Assembly: GCF_000003815.2 (NCBI RefSeq)
Contig: NC_049986.1
Coordinates: 1,331,476-1,393,475, forward strand
DNA length: 62,000 nt
Origin: Branchiostoma floridae
Lineage: Eukaryota; Chordata; Leptocardii; Amphioxiformes; Branchiostomatidae
Direction of reading: 5' to 3'
The position numbers were made by a program, and so were the translations under genes. Position 1 is the stretch's first letter; each line of letters opens with the position of its first letter. Under the pieces are notes generated by a model. The model had not been told where the DNA came from. It did not search any database and saw only the letters and a list, made by a program, of their open reading frames with translations. Below, one piece after another: positions 32,601 through 44,244 of this stretch.

Positions 32601-33648
32601 ACAAACATTTGAAGACCCATATTCATAGTGTTTTATGGAGCTTAATTTTTATGTGTATCATGGCAGTTGTGTGACTGCTTGAAAGAGTTCGTATAGTTAG
32701 CGACACGAGCCGCCAATACGCAGAGGCCGGTGACCGCAGTGATTCAGCACTGTCAACATTACTGTTAGAATTCTGTTTTTTTTTAAACATGATGTAAATA
32801 TGTTAAAGTATACTTGGAATGCAAATTAAAGTTTTGTGCATGAACTTGGTTTATTTACCCTTGTAATCAGCATAGTCAGTGGTAACAAACACGGTGTACT
32901 TATGGATAATAAGATCAGCAAAAAATCCGTGCCGTCTTAGGACGGGAACCGTCTTAGGGCAGCCCCCGTTACCAATCAATACAGTTACTACTGGAACAGC
33001 TCCAGGTATTGGAACACCTACTAGTAGGCCTAATAAGGCTTGCTCTACATTGTACCTGTATATGTAAATGCCATCAAAAACAACAACTTCTTGGAAAAAC
33101 TGGCAATTTACTTTCACTTCACTTAGGTTGTCTCATGAGACTTTGGGCGTTTGGCAACAAGAGCAACAACATGTGGCAAGCATATGTGTATAAACAATGT
33201 ACTGGCCATTTCATTATGACATCTAAGCTTTCAACCTTATGTACTTATTCAAAAGAGGATGAGATTCAAGTTGTGCAAAAATATCATTTTTTGGTATCTT
33301 TGTATTTCAGAAAAGGGTATTTGAGAAGGTCTAAATCTGAACCCTTGCCAAGGATGTTATTTTTGTTAAATTTGGCTAGAGATACATAGTACATGCAAGA
33401 GGGTGAGTGAGAGAGTGATGGTGGTCATTTTGATGGTATTTTGCCCAACATAATGTATTTGATTTTACTGTGTGTGGGGGAGGGGGTCCCTGATTTCTGT
33501 TCAGGCCACAGCAAGTAAATTTCTAGATGACATCAACGCGCACATTAGTTTTTGCCTGATTTCGGAAAAGACGTCTTTTTTTTGGCCTGATTCCTAAAGT
33601 TCAAATTTTGGTTAGTTTTGATTTCAGACAGACAAATCAGTTTTTGAG
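29684..33648. other. Long AT-rich region without accepted genes
   Basis: No exon that I can defend. Noted: a fragment CAGGCCTCGAAATTAAC at 30904 that looks like one end of a hAT-type element, and two related lines ending GGTACGCTTTTT at about 31909 and 32149. The frame at 32851-33117 (minus) has weak acceptor- and donor-like flanks but no recognisable domain. Confidence 0.45.
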
Positions 33649-35058
33649 TCACTGTGTCTAGCCTCCATAGCAGGCTTTCTAGGGCCTTTTTATGGCTCAT
33701 AATACACTTTTGCTGGCCATTTCTATTTGTACCTAGTCGCTGATTGCTGGCATTTCTGATTGATGGCCTCCGAAAGCCTGCACCTAAACGGCGCATGAAA
33801 GTGATATTAAAAAACGATTAAGCCATTCATCTGCCCTATTAACACATACGTAATTCACAACTCCGTGAGAGGCAATTCGCATGTCGGCTGCAAGCATTTT
33901 ACAACTCAGACAATCTTTGCCTTGTGTAACAGCTCGGAAGGCCCGAGCTTGGCGGTCCTACAGATGGGGAAACCCCCATATGTAATGCACTACACGCTCC
34001 GCCCGTGCAAAGGCGGGTTAGAACAACAAAACTCATTATCAATGTTAACAGAAGGAGCTATTCCTTTCTTGCAGTCTGTACTTATTCCCTCTGCTCTGGC
34101 ATATGTTTCGCTCCTTTTGATTGGCCAAACCCTGCATATCTTGTGTGTATCCTTCTTCTGATTGAAAACAAAGCACCCTCACCTGCCTAGCCGTCGAGGA
34201 ACACTGTAACAACATAGGTNNNNNNNNNNNNNNNNNNNNNNNNNNNNNNNNNNNNNNNNNNNNNNNNNNNNNNNNNNNNNNNNNNNNNNNNNNNNNNNNN
34301 NNNNNNNNNNNNNNNNNNNNNNNNNNNNNNNNNNNNNNNNNNNNNNNNNNNNNNNNNNNNNNNNNNNNNNNNNNNNNNNNNNNNNNNNNNNNNNNNNNNN
34401 NNNNNNNNNNNNNNNNNNNNNNNNNNNNNNNNNNNNNNNNNNNNNNNNNNNNNNNNNNNNNNNNNNNNNNNNNNNNNNNNNNNNNNNNNNNNNNNNNNNN
34501 NNNNNNNNNNNNNNNNNNNNNNNNNNNNNNNNNNNNNNNNNNNNNNNNNNNNNNNNNNNNNNNNNNNNNNNNNNNNNNNNNNNNNNNNNNNNNNNNNNNN
34601 NNNNNNNNNNNNNNNNNNNNNNNNNNNNNNNNNNNNNNNNNNNNNNNNNNNNNNNNNNNNNNNNNNNNNNNNNNNNNNNNNNNNNNNNNNNNNNNNNNNN
34701 NNNNNNNNNNNNNNNNNNNNNNNNNNNNNNNNNNNNNNNNNNNNNNNNNNNNNNNNNNNNNNNNNNNNNNNNNNNNNNNNNNNNNNNNNNNCAATCAGAA
34801 GAAGGATACACACCGGCCTGACCGGAATCTAAGTGTTACGGCGTCATAACCAACGTGGAACGGGGCCTTCTGATTGGTCCGCGGCGCCTGGCTATATGAT
34901 AATATCACTTTCATGCGCCGTTTAGGTGTAGGCTTTCGGAGGCCTGCAATCAGAAAACGCCAGCAATCAGCGACCGAGTACAAATAGAAATGGCCAGCAA
35001 ATTATTATGAGCCAAAAAAGGGCCCCAGAAAGCCTGCTATGGAGGCTACACTGTGTCA
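33649..35058. mobile_element. Large foldback element interrupted by the assembly gap
   Basis: Arms of about 160 bp: 33649-33809 and 34899-35058 are inverted copies (TAGCCTCCATAGCAGGCTTT, TGGCCATTTCTATTTGTAC and GCCGTTTAGGTG all mirrored). A second inverted pair, TGTGTATCCTTCTTCTGATT (34141) and its complement (34793), borders the gap itself. No coding recognised inside. Confidence 0.85.
34220..34791. other. Assembly gap (572 N)
   Basis: Run of N. It sits at the centre of the inverted repeat of 33649-35058, a structure that commonly breaks assembly. Open frames through it are meaningless. Confidence 1.
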
Positions 35059-35403
35059 GTGATTGAACCATGTGTTCTGGTAGGCATTCTCTAAACCCAA
35101 AGACCATCAGGGATCCAATAAACTTGAGGCATGATTACTTGCGGCTGATGCCATGTGTTGATCATGCCTGTGTTTTCCAATGCATATGAAACCCAGCATA
35201 GTAGGGACTGTATGAATACTGTATGATATTCACTGGGGGTGATATTCACTGGGGGTGGGTGGGGGTCCTCCCCGGTTCAATTTTTTTCCAATTTAGCCCC
35301 CCTCCCCCTAAATTTTTTGGATGGCCTTCCACCATTTGATGGCCCTCCCACCAATTTTACAGACCGCAAAGTTTCCATTTTGATGTACATGTCACAGTTG
35401 AGG

Positions 35404-35570
35404 TCACGATTGTCCTAGGACAGATCCTAGGACAGGCTGCAATCGGGATCTGTCCTTAGGACAATCGGCAATTCTACTACTACTAGTACTATACAGATTG
35501 GGATTGGGATCGGGATCTGTAGTAGGACAATCAGCTATTCTACTAGTACAGATTGCAATCGGTGTCACTT
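35404..35570. repeat. Degenerate local repeat (GATTGTCCTAGGACAGATC)
   Basis: Several overlapping direct and inverted copies of GGGATCTGT, AGGACAATC and TTCTACTA(G)TAC. Confidence 0.65.
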
Positions 35571-35733
35571 CCACAATGTTAACTTCACTCAAGACTACGA
35601 CACTATATTAACTTCTTAAACTTTACTCAAGGCACACTATAGTATATAGCGTTACTTACATTTGTAGATAAATTTCATATAAGTATGCTTCCTTATAAGG
35701 TAATTTCTGATATACAGTAATATAACAATATGT

Positions 35734-36410
35734 CAGGGCTCAAAATACTAGGTGTTTTTACACCCAGGTGCACCCCAAATTGGAGCTGTGCACCCAATAT
35801 TTGTCTGCAGGTACACAGGTGCACCCAAATATTTTCTTAGGTTTTTGCATGTAAAGATGTCAGTATACTAGTTAACACCATATTCCTGACTATCTATGTG
35901 TTATAAAGATAATGTCATAGTACTTGCTTAAGAATTTGAAGTTGGAATTTGTGTTCATCAAAATTTTCAATGTTCCAAAACTGTGTGTGTGCCAAGCCAA
36001 CATCTAGTGCCACACACTAACCGACTTCCTGATTCCAAAGGTAACTCTGGACATTAGGACACTGACTGTCAAGTCATGTGTTCAAAACATGACGTCATTT
36101 GTTTCAGGAGTTTTTCAGTACTTCCTATGATAACTGCTGGGATGAGAACATGTCCTCTTATCCTCGCTTATCTCCGTGACCACCTACACCACACGATCTC
36201 TTGGTCAGCAAAATTTGGTGTTTCAATTCCTGGATGTCAGAAACAGCGTGAAAATGTCAAATAAAGTACCCCTGTTCTAATTTCTGAAGAGCTCTGTTCA
36301 AATTACTAATTTAGTAAGTTATTCTGATAATCTATTTTTTATTAGTTTATTTGGTGCAATAAAAAAACAGTGCACCTGTACCTAATACCAAAAATGAGTT
36401 TCGAGCCCTG
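35734..36410. mobile_element. Non-autonomous DNA transposon, hAT-like, TATGT target duplication
   Basis: The left end CAGGGCTCAAAA and the right end TTTCGAGCCCTG are inverted repeats (11 of 12), flanked on both sides by TATGT (35729-35733, 36411-36415). Sub-terminal CAGGTGCACC and GTGCACCTG also mirror. CAGGG termini fit the hAT group; 5-bp duplications are known for one hAT branch. The internal short frame (36076-36264) is not transposase. Confidence 0.82.
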
Positions 36411-36617
36411 TATGTGAAAGATACCAATGAGATCAAACAATATGCCAGTATGGAAATTGTTAGGTGTTAAGGTTATAATAAAGTTGTTTATTTATGTTTT
36501 GATCAAGAAGGTTGTTGATCCGACCACACACGGACCCACCAGGGTCAGCTTAACTAGCTCCAGGCAGGCGGGACAGTCCGGGGCTCATTCCCGGACCGCC
36601 CTTCAACGCGTGTGGAC

Positions 36618-36790
36618 AATCAGTACATTTCACTAGTCAGACATGTACCAAATCATTTCACAGCTTTAGAAGAACAATTACAACTGTAAAGTCATCAAAC
36701 AGGTGTCAAAACATCAAGCAGAGTTTCAAGATATTACTCACAGTTTCACACCTATTGAGTACATTTCACTAGTCAGACGTGTACCGAACC
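36618..36790. repeat. Short direct repeat
   Basis: AGTACATTTCACTAGTCAGA plus CGTGTACC occurs at about 36620 and 36757; the two copies are 137 bp apart. Confidence 0.8.
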
Positions 36791-37190
36791 TGTTCTAACT
36801 TTGGAACAACAATTATTATAAGATTATTAGATAAGTTAATATTGAAGAAGTGACACAAGTCTGGTAGTCTTGAGTGTAGTTGGTAAAAAGTTACGTACAA
36901 GTAGTAGGTTTCAAGTAGGACTAAATAAAATCATCATTTATTAAAAACGCCGTGGCTATCGACACACCGAGATGCCAGCCAGCCAATCAGAGCTGGTCAC
37001 ATGAAATTTCCTGCCATTATTTGCCAGGCTCTCATCTCCTCGCAATTTTTTTCACACGAAACAGAAGATTAGACATTGTTCAGAAGATTATATAGGCATT
37101 GGAATCTTGGGAATTTCGGAATGAACGGACCTGCCCAAGCTATGCGCTACAATTCTATACCTGTTAAAATTGTCTAACATTGACTGAGTT

Positions 37191-37272
37191 GTACATAGCG
37201 TAGTGGTTAGAGCATTGACCTAAAGATCCATTTTAGCAGCTTTGACCCGGGTTCAAGTCCAAGTTTTTTTGT
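37191..37272 (+). repeat. tRNA-like SINE head or tRNA pseudogene
   Basis: TAGTGGTTAGAGC is a good pol III A box, and GGGTTCAAGTCC a good B box 43 bp downstream, followed by a T-run (TTTTTTT). The anticodon arm does not close cleanly and the acceptor stem is missing, so a functional tRNA is unlikely. Confidence 0.5.
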
Positions 37273-37481
37273 TTTTTTTTCAATTGTCCCTTTTCCTTTT
37301 TAATCATCCATTTGATGAATACTTTCGTCTTGCGACTTAAGAACCATCAAACCCCACCTTTGGGACTTTTTGTTCTGCATTTGAGTGCATGTTATGGTAA
37401 AGAAACAGCTTCATGATTGTAAACGGCTCTAACCACACCAGTATCAGCGCCGCGGCAAGAGAGAGGGGGTAGTGTAGTACT

Positions 37482-37641
37482 AATAGGGCCTTCACACGGA
37501 AATCGAATTAGCAGGAATCAATTAGCATACAGTAAGAATGTTTAGAATACGGTACGAATTGCGAGGAATTGCCACAAATAGACAAAAATTTCATTCGGAC
37601 GGCATTCAGGCTCATTCGTGCTCTCGTGTGAAGGGGGCTTA
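37482..37641. mobile_element. Non-autonomous DNA transposon, GGGCCTTCACAC family, short copy
   Basis: Left TAATAGGGCCTTCACAC, right GTGTGAAGGGGGCTTAA. It has the same end sequences as 29164-29683 in the opposite orientation, with most of the interior deleted. Confidence 0.82.
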
Positions 37642-38901
37642 AAAGACGCATTACCACACATTACCAGGTCAAACATCATGGAACTCAAATATTATGACTT
37701 TATGTGCATATGTGTTCCCTACATATATAAACCAAACATTTGGTAGTTTATGGGCTTAGAAATATATTTGTGCCTAAGAATTCTGCTAGAAAACTGCCGC
37801 TGCATGCCCCGCACGGCATGATAGCGCTGGCGGGCCGGGTCAATATCATCAACGTTAATCTTTGCAATGTTTTATTCTTGAAAAAAGTTCTTTTTTTAGA
37901 TACACGTATAGTAGAACATTCAACAACATTTACCAGCGTTGTCGAAATGTGTAACTTGTAAACCCTGCTGGAGATTGTGCGGCACAAGCGTGACTTATAC
38001 CCTGACCGATATGACTGATGTTGCAAATATTATAAATTTTACCGTGTCGCGGCGCGCCGTGTTGTCCTGGATCGTGATCTCTACTGTGACATATGGTATA
38101 CAAACATATAACATGTGGAGGGCTGAATTCGAAGGTGCAGCAATCCTTGTTGGTCCAGGGGCTAGCTTTCCCGGGAAAGCTCTAAAATTTTGACCTTCTG
38201 AAGCGGCATTTGCTGCATTTCGATGGGCAAATTCTGCTGGCAGATTAAGCTAAGATTAATGACATTTCTATTAATGACAAAGGCTTTGAGGGTGAGGAAC
38301 ACCCCTTAACACCCAGTCTTGACCCTCTGAAATGCCATTTCCTGCATTAAAAAAAATGACATTTTGCTATAATTTATATTTTACAAAATTCCCAGAACTT
38401 TGGACGGTACTTTTCGATGTCCCTCCCCGGCTCAAAAATTTTTGATGGCCTTCCCCCAGGCCAAAAAAATCAATGGCCCTCCCCTTCAGTACACCGTACC
38501 AGCAGGTAATACTATAATTATATATAGGAATTAAAGATCTATTGGTTCTAATATCATATTTTGTCGCTTCAATTCTTGTTTAATAAGGTTTATAATATAG
38601 GAATCTGTTTTTTTTGGCCTGCTTTGTTTTTTTTGTCCGTGCCATCTTACTAAATTTGGAGTCTGTGGAGGATGTCATCCATAAATTTACTTGCTGTGGC
38701 CTAAGCTTTTGGATTGAGTGACAGCTGCAGAGTGCAAGTAGGCTATGGGGTATACATTGTCAAGTATTTACTGCCCATTGAAAATAGAAATGAGAAGGCC
38801 TTTTCACAAACAATAAAAAAGTAATGGATATATAATTCTACATTTATCAATAGAATAAAAATAACAATTCACACATGTCCATACTAGTATATCTTATTTA
38901 C
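37642..38901. other. No gene recognised
   Basis: A degraded repeat near 38410-38490 (GATGGCCTTCCCCC, ATGGCCCTCCCC) has a relative at 35310-35370. No accepted exon. Confidence 0.45.
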
Positions 38902-38991
38902 CTGCTAGCCAATCCCAATGTTGCAAATGCAGCTGTTCTTCTTCTGTAGCATTCTCCAGATCGATAGGACTGCAATCCTCCAAAGGTTCTC
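38902..38991 (-). CDS. Candidate exon, phase 1-1 (EPLEDCSPIDLENATEEEQ)
   Basis: 90-bp minus-strand exon between TACTAG|GAGAAC and GCAG|GTAAAT. It encodes EPLEDCSPIDLENATEEEQ then LHLQHWDWLA, acidic and Trp-containing. It could also be a first exon, because an in-frame ATG (MNNVLG) lies just upstream at about 39010. The phase matches the exon at 41717-41809 upstream and the giant exon's acceptor at 25335 downstream. Confidence 0.5.
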
Positions 38992-39236
38992 CTAGTACAT
39001 TGTTCATTATTTGACATCAATGCAAATGTGTGCAACATCACAAATTATAATATTGCAAAAAAAAAGACATACAAACAAAAGAGGTTTAGATATAACATGC
39101 AGCTAATATTAAACACTTAAGGGAAAATGGCATACAAACCACAAAACGGGAATACAGGACTACTACAGGTACAGGAATACAAGTCATGTATATGCCAGAG
39201 TCTGTTTCCAAGTATTATACAAAAGCAAAACCTTTC

Positions 39237-41335
39237 TACATTTCTTAATCCTCCGAGATTAACATAATTCAAGTTTAAATTTTGGTCTTCAGTCATCCCA
39301 TATTGGTTATACAGACTTACGTCTGTCCCCAGGAATAAACAGAAGCCAAATCTTTCCTAATCCTCCGAGATTTCCTAATCCTCCGAGATTAACATAATTC
39401 AAGTTTAAATTTTGGTCTTCAGTCATCCCATATTGGTTATACAGACTTACGTCTGTCCCCAGGAATAAACAGAAGCCAAATCTTTCCTAATCCTCCGAGA
39501 TTAACATAATTCAAGTTTAAATTTTGGTCTTCAGTCATCCCATATTGGTTATACAGACTTACGTCTGTCCCCAGGAATAAACAGAAGCCAAATCTTTCCT
39601 AATCCTCCGAGATTAACATAATTCAAGTTTAAATTTTGGTCTTCAGTCATCCCATATTGGTTATACAGACTTACGTCTGTCCCCAGGAATAAACAGAAGC
39701 CAATCTTTCCTAATCCTTCGAGATTTTCTAATCCTCCGATATTAACATAATTCAAGTTTAAATTTTGGTCTTCAGTCATCCCATATTGGTTATACAGACT
39801 TACGTCTGTCCCCAGGAATAAACAGAAGCCAATCTTTCCTAATCCTTCGAGATTTTCTAATCCTCCGAGATTAACATAATTCAAGTTTAAATTTTGGTCT
39901 TCAGTCATCCCATATTGGTTATACAGACTTACGTCTGTCCCCAGGAATAAACAGAAGCCAAATCTTTCCTAATCCTTCGAGATTAACATAATTCAAGTTT
40001 AAATTTTGGTCTTCAGTCATCCTGTATTGGTTATACAGACTTACGTCTGTCCCCAGGAATAAACAGAAGCCAAATCTTTCCTAATCCTCCAAGATTAACA
40101 TAATTCAAGTTTAAATTTTGGTCTTCAGTCATCCCGTATTGGTTATACAGACTTACATCTGTCCCCAGGAATAAACAGAAGCCAAATCTTTCCTAATCCT
40201 TCGAGATTAACATAATTCAAGTTTAAATTTTGGTCTTCAGTCATGCCGTATTGGTTATACAGACTTACGTCTGTCCCCAGGAATAAACAGAAGCCAAATC
40301 TTTCCTAATCCTTCGAGATTAACATAATTCAAGTTTAAATTTTGGTCTTCAGTCATCCCATATTGGTTATACAGACTAACGTCTGTCTCCAGGAATAAAC
40401 AGAAGCCAAATCTTTCCTAATCCTTCGAGATTAACATAATTCAAGTTTAAATTTTGGTCTTCAGTCATGCCGTATTGGTTATACAGACTTACATCTGTCC
40501 CCAGGAATAAACAGAAGCCAATCTTTCCTAATCCTTCGAGATTAACATAATTCAAGTTTAAATTTTGGTCTTCAGTCATCCCGTATTGGTTATACAGACT
40601 TACGTCTGTCCCCAGGAATAAACAGAAGCCAAATCTTTCCTAATCCCTCCAGATAACATAATTCAAGTTTAAATTTTGGTCTTCAGTCATCCCATATTGG
40701 TTATACAGACTTACGTCTGTCCCCAGGAATAAACAGAAGCCAAATCTTTCCTAATCCTTCGAGATTAACATAATTCAAGTTTAAATTTTGGTCTTCAGTC
40801 ATCCCGTATTGGTTATACAGACTTACGTCTGTCCCCAGGAATTAACAAGAGCCAAATTTTTCCTAATCCTTCGAGATTAACATAATTCAAGTTTAAATTT
40901 TGGTCTTCAGTCATGCCGTATTGGTTATACAGACTTACATCTGTCCCCAGGAATAAACAGAAGCCAATCTTTCCTAATCCTTCGAGATTAACATAATTCA
41001 AGTTTAAATTTTGGTCTTCAGTCATCCCGTATTGGTTATACAGACTTACGTCTGTCCCCAGGAATAAACAGAAGCCAAATCTTTCCTAATCCTCCAAGAT
41101 TAACATAATTCAAGTTTAAATTTTGGTCTTCAGTCATCCCATATTGGTTATACAGACTTACGTCTGTCTCCAGGAATAAACAGAAGCCAAATCTTTCCTA
41201 ATCCTTCGAGATTAACATAATTCAAGTTTAAATTTTGGTCTTCAGTCATCCCGTATTGGTTATACAGACTTACGTCTGTCCCCAGGAATAAACAGAAGCC
41301 AAATCTTTCCTAATCCTCCAAGATTAACGTAACAA
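39237..41335. repeat. Minisatellite, about 18 copies of a 112-bp unit
   Basis: Units contain AACATAATTCAAGTTTAAAT, TTTGGTCTTCAGTCATCCC and the hairpin ACAGACTTACGTCTGT. The spacing is 111-113 bp except for three units of 128-130 bp, which carry an extra TTTCCTAATCCTCCGAGA-like segment (around 39360, 39715 and 39840). It lies between the candidate exons at 38902 and 41717. Confidence 0.96.
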
Positions 41336-41716
41336 ACCAGTGCTGGGCAGATTTGACCATTGAATCGGCACTGGAATACCAGTGCGGAAGGTGAAGCTTT
41401 CGTAGACTTGCCTCGATAATAATATTCATAGTGTTTTTCAGGGTCTAAACTACCATAGTAACAGGTTAGGGTGGATTTGGGGGAGGGGGGTGGTGCCGGC
41501 GCTGTGGTTCGAATTTCCTCGGGGGCATGTTCACCCTAAACAAACAAACAAACAAACAAACAAACCCTAGCGTCTACGTACTAGCCTTGCTTACAGCATG
41601 GCATCAAGCTGCAGGCTAGTCAGCAAAGACTTTACATGTAGTTACAACCCGACATGTAGTTACGACCCGTAAACTGCGTAAATCATCTTATCTATGAAAT
41701 TATGGAGGATCCTTAC

Positions 41717-41809
41717 CATGACGGACCGTATCCACACTAGTAGGCCTGCGCCAGTTCCCCTTATCCTTGGAGTTGGACTGTGCATGTGCATCGTTCAGTT
41801 GAGTCGTCG
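41717..41809 (-). CDS. Candidate exon, phase 1-1, paralogue of exon at 44245
   Basis: 93-bp minus-strand exon: acceptor CTTTTTCCAG|CGACG, donor CATG|GTAAGG. It encodes TTQLNDAHAQSNSKDKGNW followed by RRPTSVDTVRHG. Its 3' end (GATACGGTCCGTCATG) aligns with GACATGGTCCAAGATG of the exon at 44245-44331, and their acceptors also match, indicating exon duplication. Hydrophilic and of no known family. Confidence 0.55.
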
Positions 41810-42988
41810 CTGGAAAAAGGATGGTTGACGTTATTTTGGTGGTCTCTGCACCATGTCTATTTGGAAATTGTCGTTATTTCCACAGGGTGCCTTTACAACA
41901 GCGTCAGCAAGGTCGGAGATCAAATCATGGTGTAATTGGCCGGATGTGCGCTGTTGTCTCCCTAACTTTTGCTCCCTATTCCTTGGTGATCGTTATAGCT
42001 GAGCATAGTATAGTATTTCCTGAAAAGCCCGTGGGTTGTATTATTTTTGTGCGAGGCTTATATGAAATGGGATGAAATTACGTCATCGGAGATTGCAAAA
42101 AAAGTTATCACATGGATTTTTTTATTTTCATTTTACACAAACATGAAGAATTTAGCTTCTCTACCACGTAGACTGTTATCCTGGGAAAATTCATTCTTTT
42201 CTAAGCAGCTTCAATAAAAAGAAATGTTAAAAAATTATACTTTTCACTGTTTCACTACATATTCTACCCATAATAATGAGGCAGCAGACGATACCAATAC
42301 GTTTCTGAGAAAGAAGCTGGAAACGGCTTTCCACCACATTTGATTAAGTTTTGCGTCCTACGTTTCTTAGCAGAACTGTAGCCCTTCGGTCTGAGGGTGA
42401 CCACCCACCTCCGAAATCGCTAGAAACTCCATTCCGATACCGCCCTCATTCTTGGTGAAAAAATTATATTATATAATTTCTGGCTTTTTCGTTTACTCTG
42501 CCTTCTGGCTTATTCTACTCTTTTTTTATATTAATATCTCCAGAATAACAGAAAAGCGAGAAGTAGGTAGTATAATTTTGTAATGTTTGGACAATACAAA
42601 AAGTAGATTTTCCTGACATTCTTTACACAGTAAGCTAAGTCTACCCTTTAGCATTGAATACCAAGGCTCAGTGAGAACAGTTGCAACATCAGTGCATCAT
42701 ACAAACATGTCTACAAACTGTAATCTTCCTACATGGACCTCCATGCTTCCTAGGGAAACACACCCACATCTGGCTTATCAAATTGTCTTGTGTGCCTGTA
42801 ATCTTTGCAAGATTTCTTGCAGTTTTGAAGGGAATGTAACCTCAGCTTATTGATACCCTACAAAATAGACTAATTGTATGATTATATCCTAATCTGAAGT
42901 GAAAAAAATTGCATGTTTTCAAAGAAGAAGATCTTCCCCTGTAGCCAGGCCGGAGTGTGATGAACTCATTACCCCACCCCCTAGGGTG
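41810..42988. other. No gene recognised
   Basis: Probable intron of the candidate minus-strand gene. No exon accepted. A (CAAA)n microsatellite lies just outside at 41539-41565. Confidence 0.4.
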
Positions 42989-43979
42989 CCTACTCGAGGG
43001 TTTACGGAAAAGGCTGGGCTGTCTACCTGGGCTGTCTACCCTGCCTGGCTATCACGTCAGGCTACTTGGACCTACGAAAGCCCATTGCCACAAAAGCTGT
43101 TTTAGCAGTAGGGGTTGTTGTTTGTGCTCAGCGAAGAAGCTGTGTCTGAAGGATCTGTGTGTTATTATGTGAATGATCTGTGTGAAGTGGTAGTGTGTGA
43201 AGGACCTGTTTTTTAAGCAGCTGTGTTTGAAGGAGCTGTGTGTGAAGGGGCTGTGTATGAAGCAGCTGTGTTTGAAGGAGCTGTGTATGTTACATAACCC
43301 AGAGGTTCTAGGTTCGAATCAGTTGATATGCCACCAATCTTGTGCGCTTGGGAAGGGCTCTTAAAACGACTGTCCTCCCTTCACTAGGGTAGAGAAAAGA
43401 GTGCCTAGCTTCGGTAAGGGCCGTCCCTCAGATAGGGCAAAAAAAAAAACACCACACTTACGGACAAGACTAGGGGTCCTTCCTTGCCAGTGTAAGTGGT
43501 TCAAAACAAGTCCTATGGCCACACCTGGGGTGATTGCTGTCGTATTTAAGTCACCTGAGTTAGCACCAAATGGCTGCAGTTCCAGATCCTTGCACTTTAT
43601 CAACGCTTATTTTAAGTTCCTCACAATTCAATTGTCGATCCTACTGCATGGTGCAGAAACCTGGACCCTGACAGCCACTAAAGAACGGCTCCTGGACGCC
43701 TTTGACCAACTAGCCACCAGTCTTAAGACTAATATAATCAGCCCGATAAGTCGTTTTAAGAGCGTTTCCAAAGGGCACAAGATCGGTGGCATATCAACTG
43801 ATTTGAATCCAGAACCTCTAGGTTTTGTAACACACACAATAGCTTCATACATAGCTTCTTTTTTGAGCACAAACAACCCCTACTGCTGTAGCCTGACGTG
43901 ATAGCCAGCCCAGGTAGACAGCCCAGGTAGACAGCCCAGGTAGACAGCCCAGCCTTTTCCGTAAACCCCCTACTCGAGG
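42989..43979. mobile_element. Foldback transposon with 11-bp target duplication and captured LINE fragment
   Basis: The direct repeat CCTACTCGAGG (42989-42999 and 43969-43979) flanks long inverted arms that start GTTTACGGAAAAGGCTGGG at left and end CCCAGCCTTTTCCGTAAAC at right. The arms continue through GGCTATCACGTCAGGCT, AGTAGGGGTTGTTGTTTGTG, AGGTTCTAGGTTCGAATCAG and AAGATCGGTGGCATATCAACTG-like sequence, with indels. Target duplications of 9-11 bp and long arms fit the Mutator-like (MULE) foldback class; this assignment is inference. The centre carries a retrotransposon fragment (43615-43700). Confidence 0.85.
43615..43700 (+). pseudogene. Fragment of non-LTR retrotransposon reverse transcriptase C-terminus
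   Basis: The translated piece ILLHGAETWTLTATKERLLD then AFDQ matches the well-known L-GxETWTLT...LDAF motif downstream of the RT core in many LINE polymerases. Only about 35 residues are present. Confidence 0.65.
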
Positions 43980-44244
43980 CCTGGAAGTTGTTACTTACAG
44001 CCAGGAGGGTCTAACTCTGGTGGTCACTCAGATAAACTACGTAGTATGCCTTTAACTTTATCTTTTCAGCAAGTCTTGTTGTGACCTGTACTTAGCCCGG
44101 TGTGGCCAAAATGTGCAACAAAGTTCTTCAATCACCAGGGTCTACACGTATCTACTACTATATATGGCTACCCGAACAGTTTGTAATATTGTAAGATGAC
44201 AGTATTTAAACTGCACAATGCCGTAAATGAATGGAAAATCCTAC

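Noticed and set aside
32851-33117. 88-codon minus-strand frame (GLLVGVPIPGAVPVV)
   Set aside because: Splice-like edges are weak, there is no family resemblance, and it lies in a transposon-rich region.
34045-34813. Open frames of about 210-250 codons on the minus strand
   Set aside because: They consist almost entirely of N from the assembly gap.
37191-37272. Functional tRNA gene
   Set aside because: A and B boxes are present, but the acceptor stem and anticodon arm do not fold, so it is listed only as tRNA-like.
39549-41025. Repetitive minus-strand frames that start MTEDQNLNLNYVN
   Set aside because: They are translations of the 112-bp satellite; the unit length is not a multiple of three and frames break at unit boundaries.
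39237-41335. Regularly spaced repeats that might suggest a CRISPR array
   Set aside because: The units are contiguous with no unique spacers, and the host is clearly eukaryotic.
43401-43901. 166-codon plus-strand frame
   Set aside because: It lies inside the foldback element; only a short RT-like segment is meaningful, so it is not a gene.
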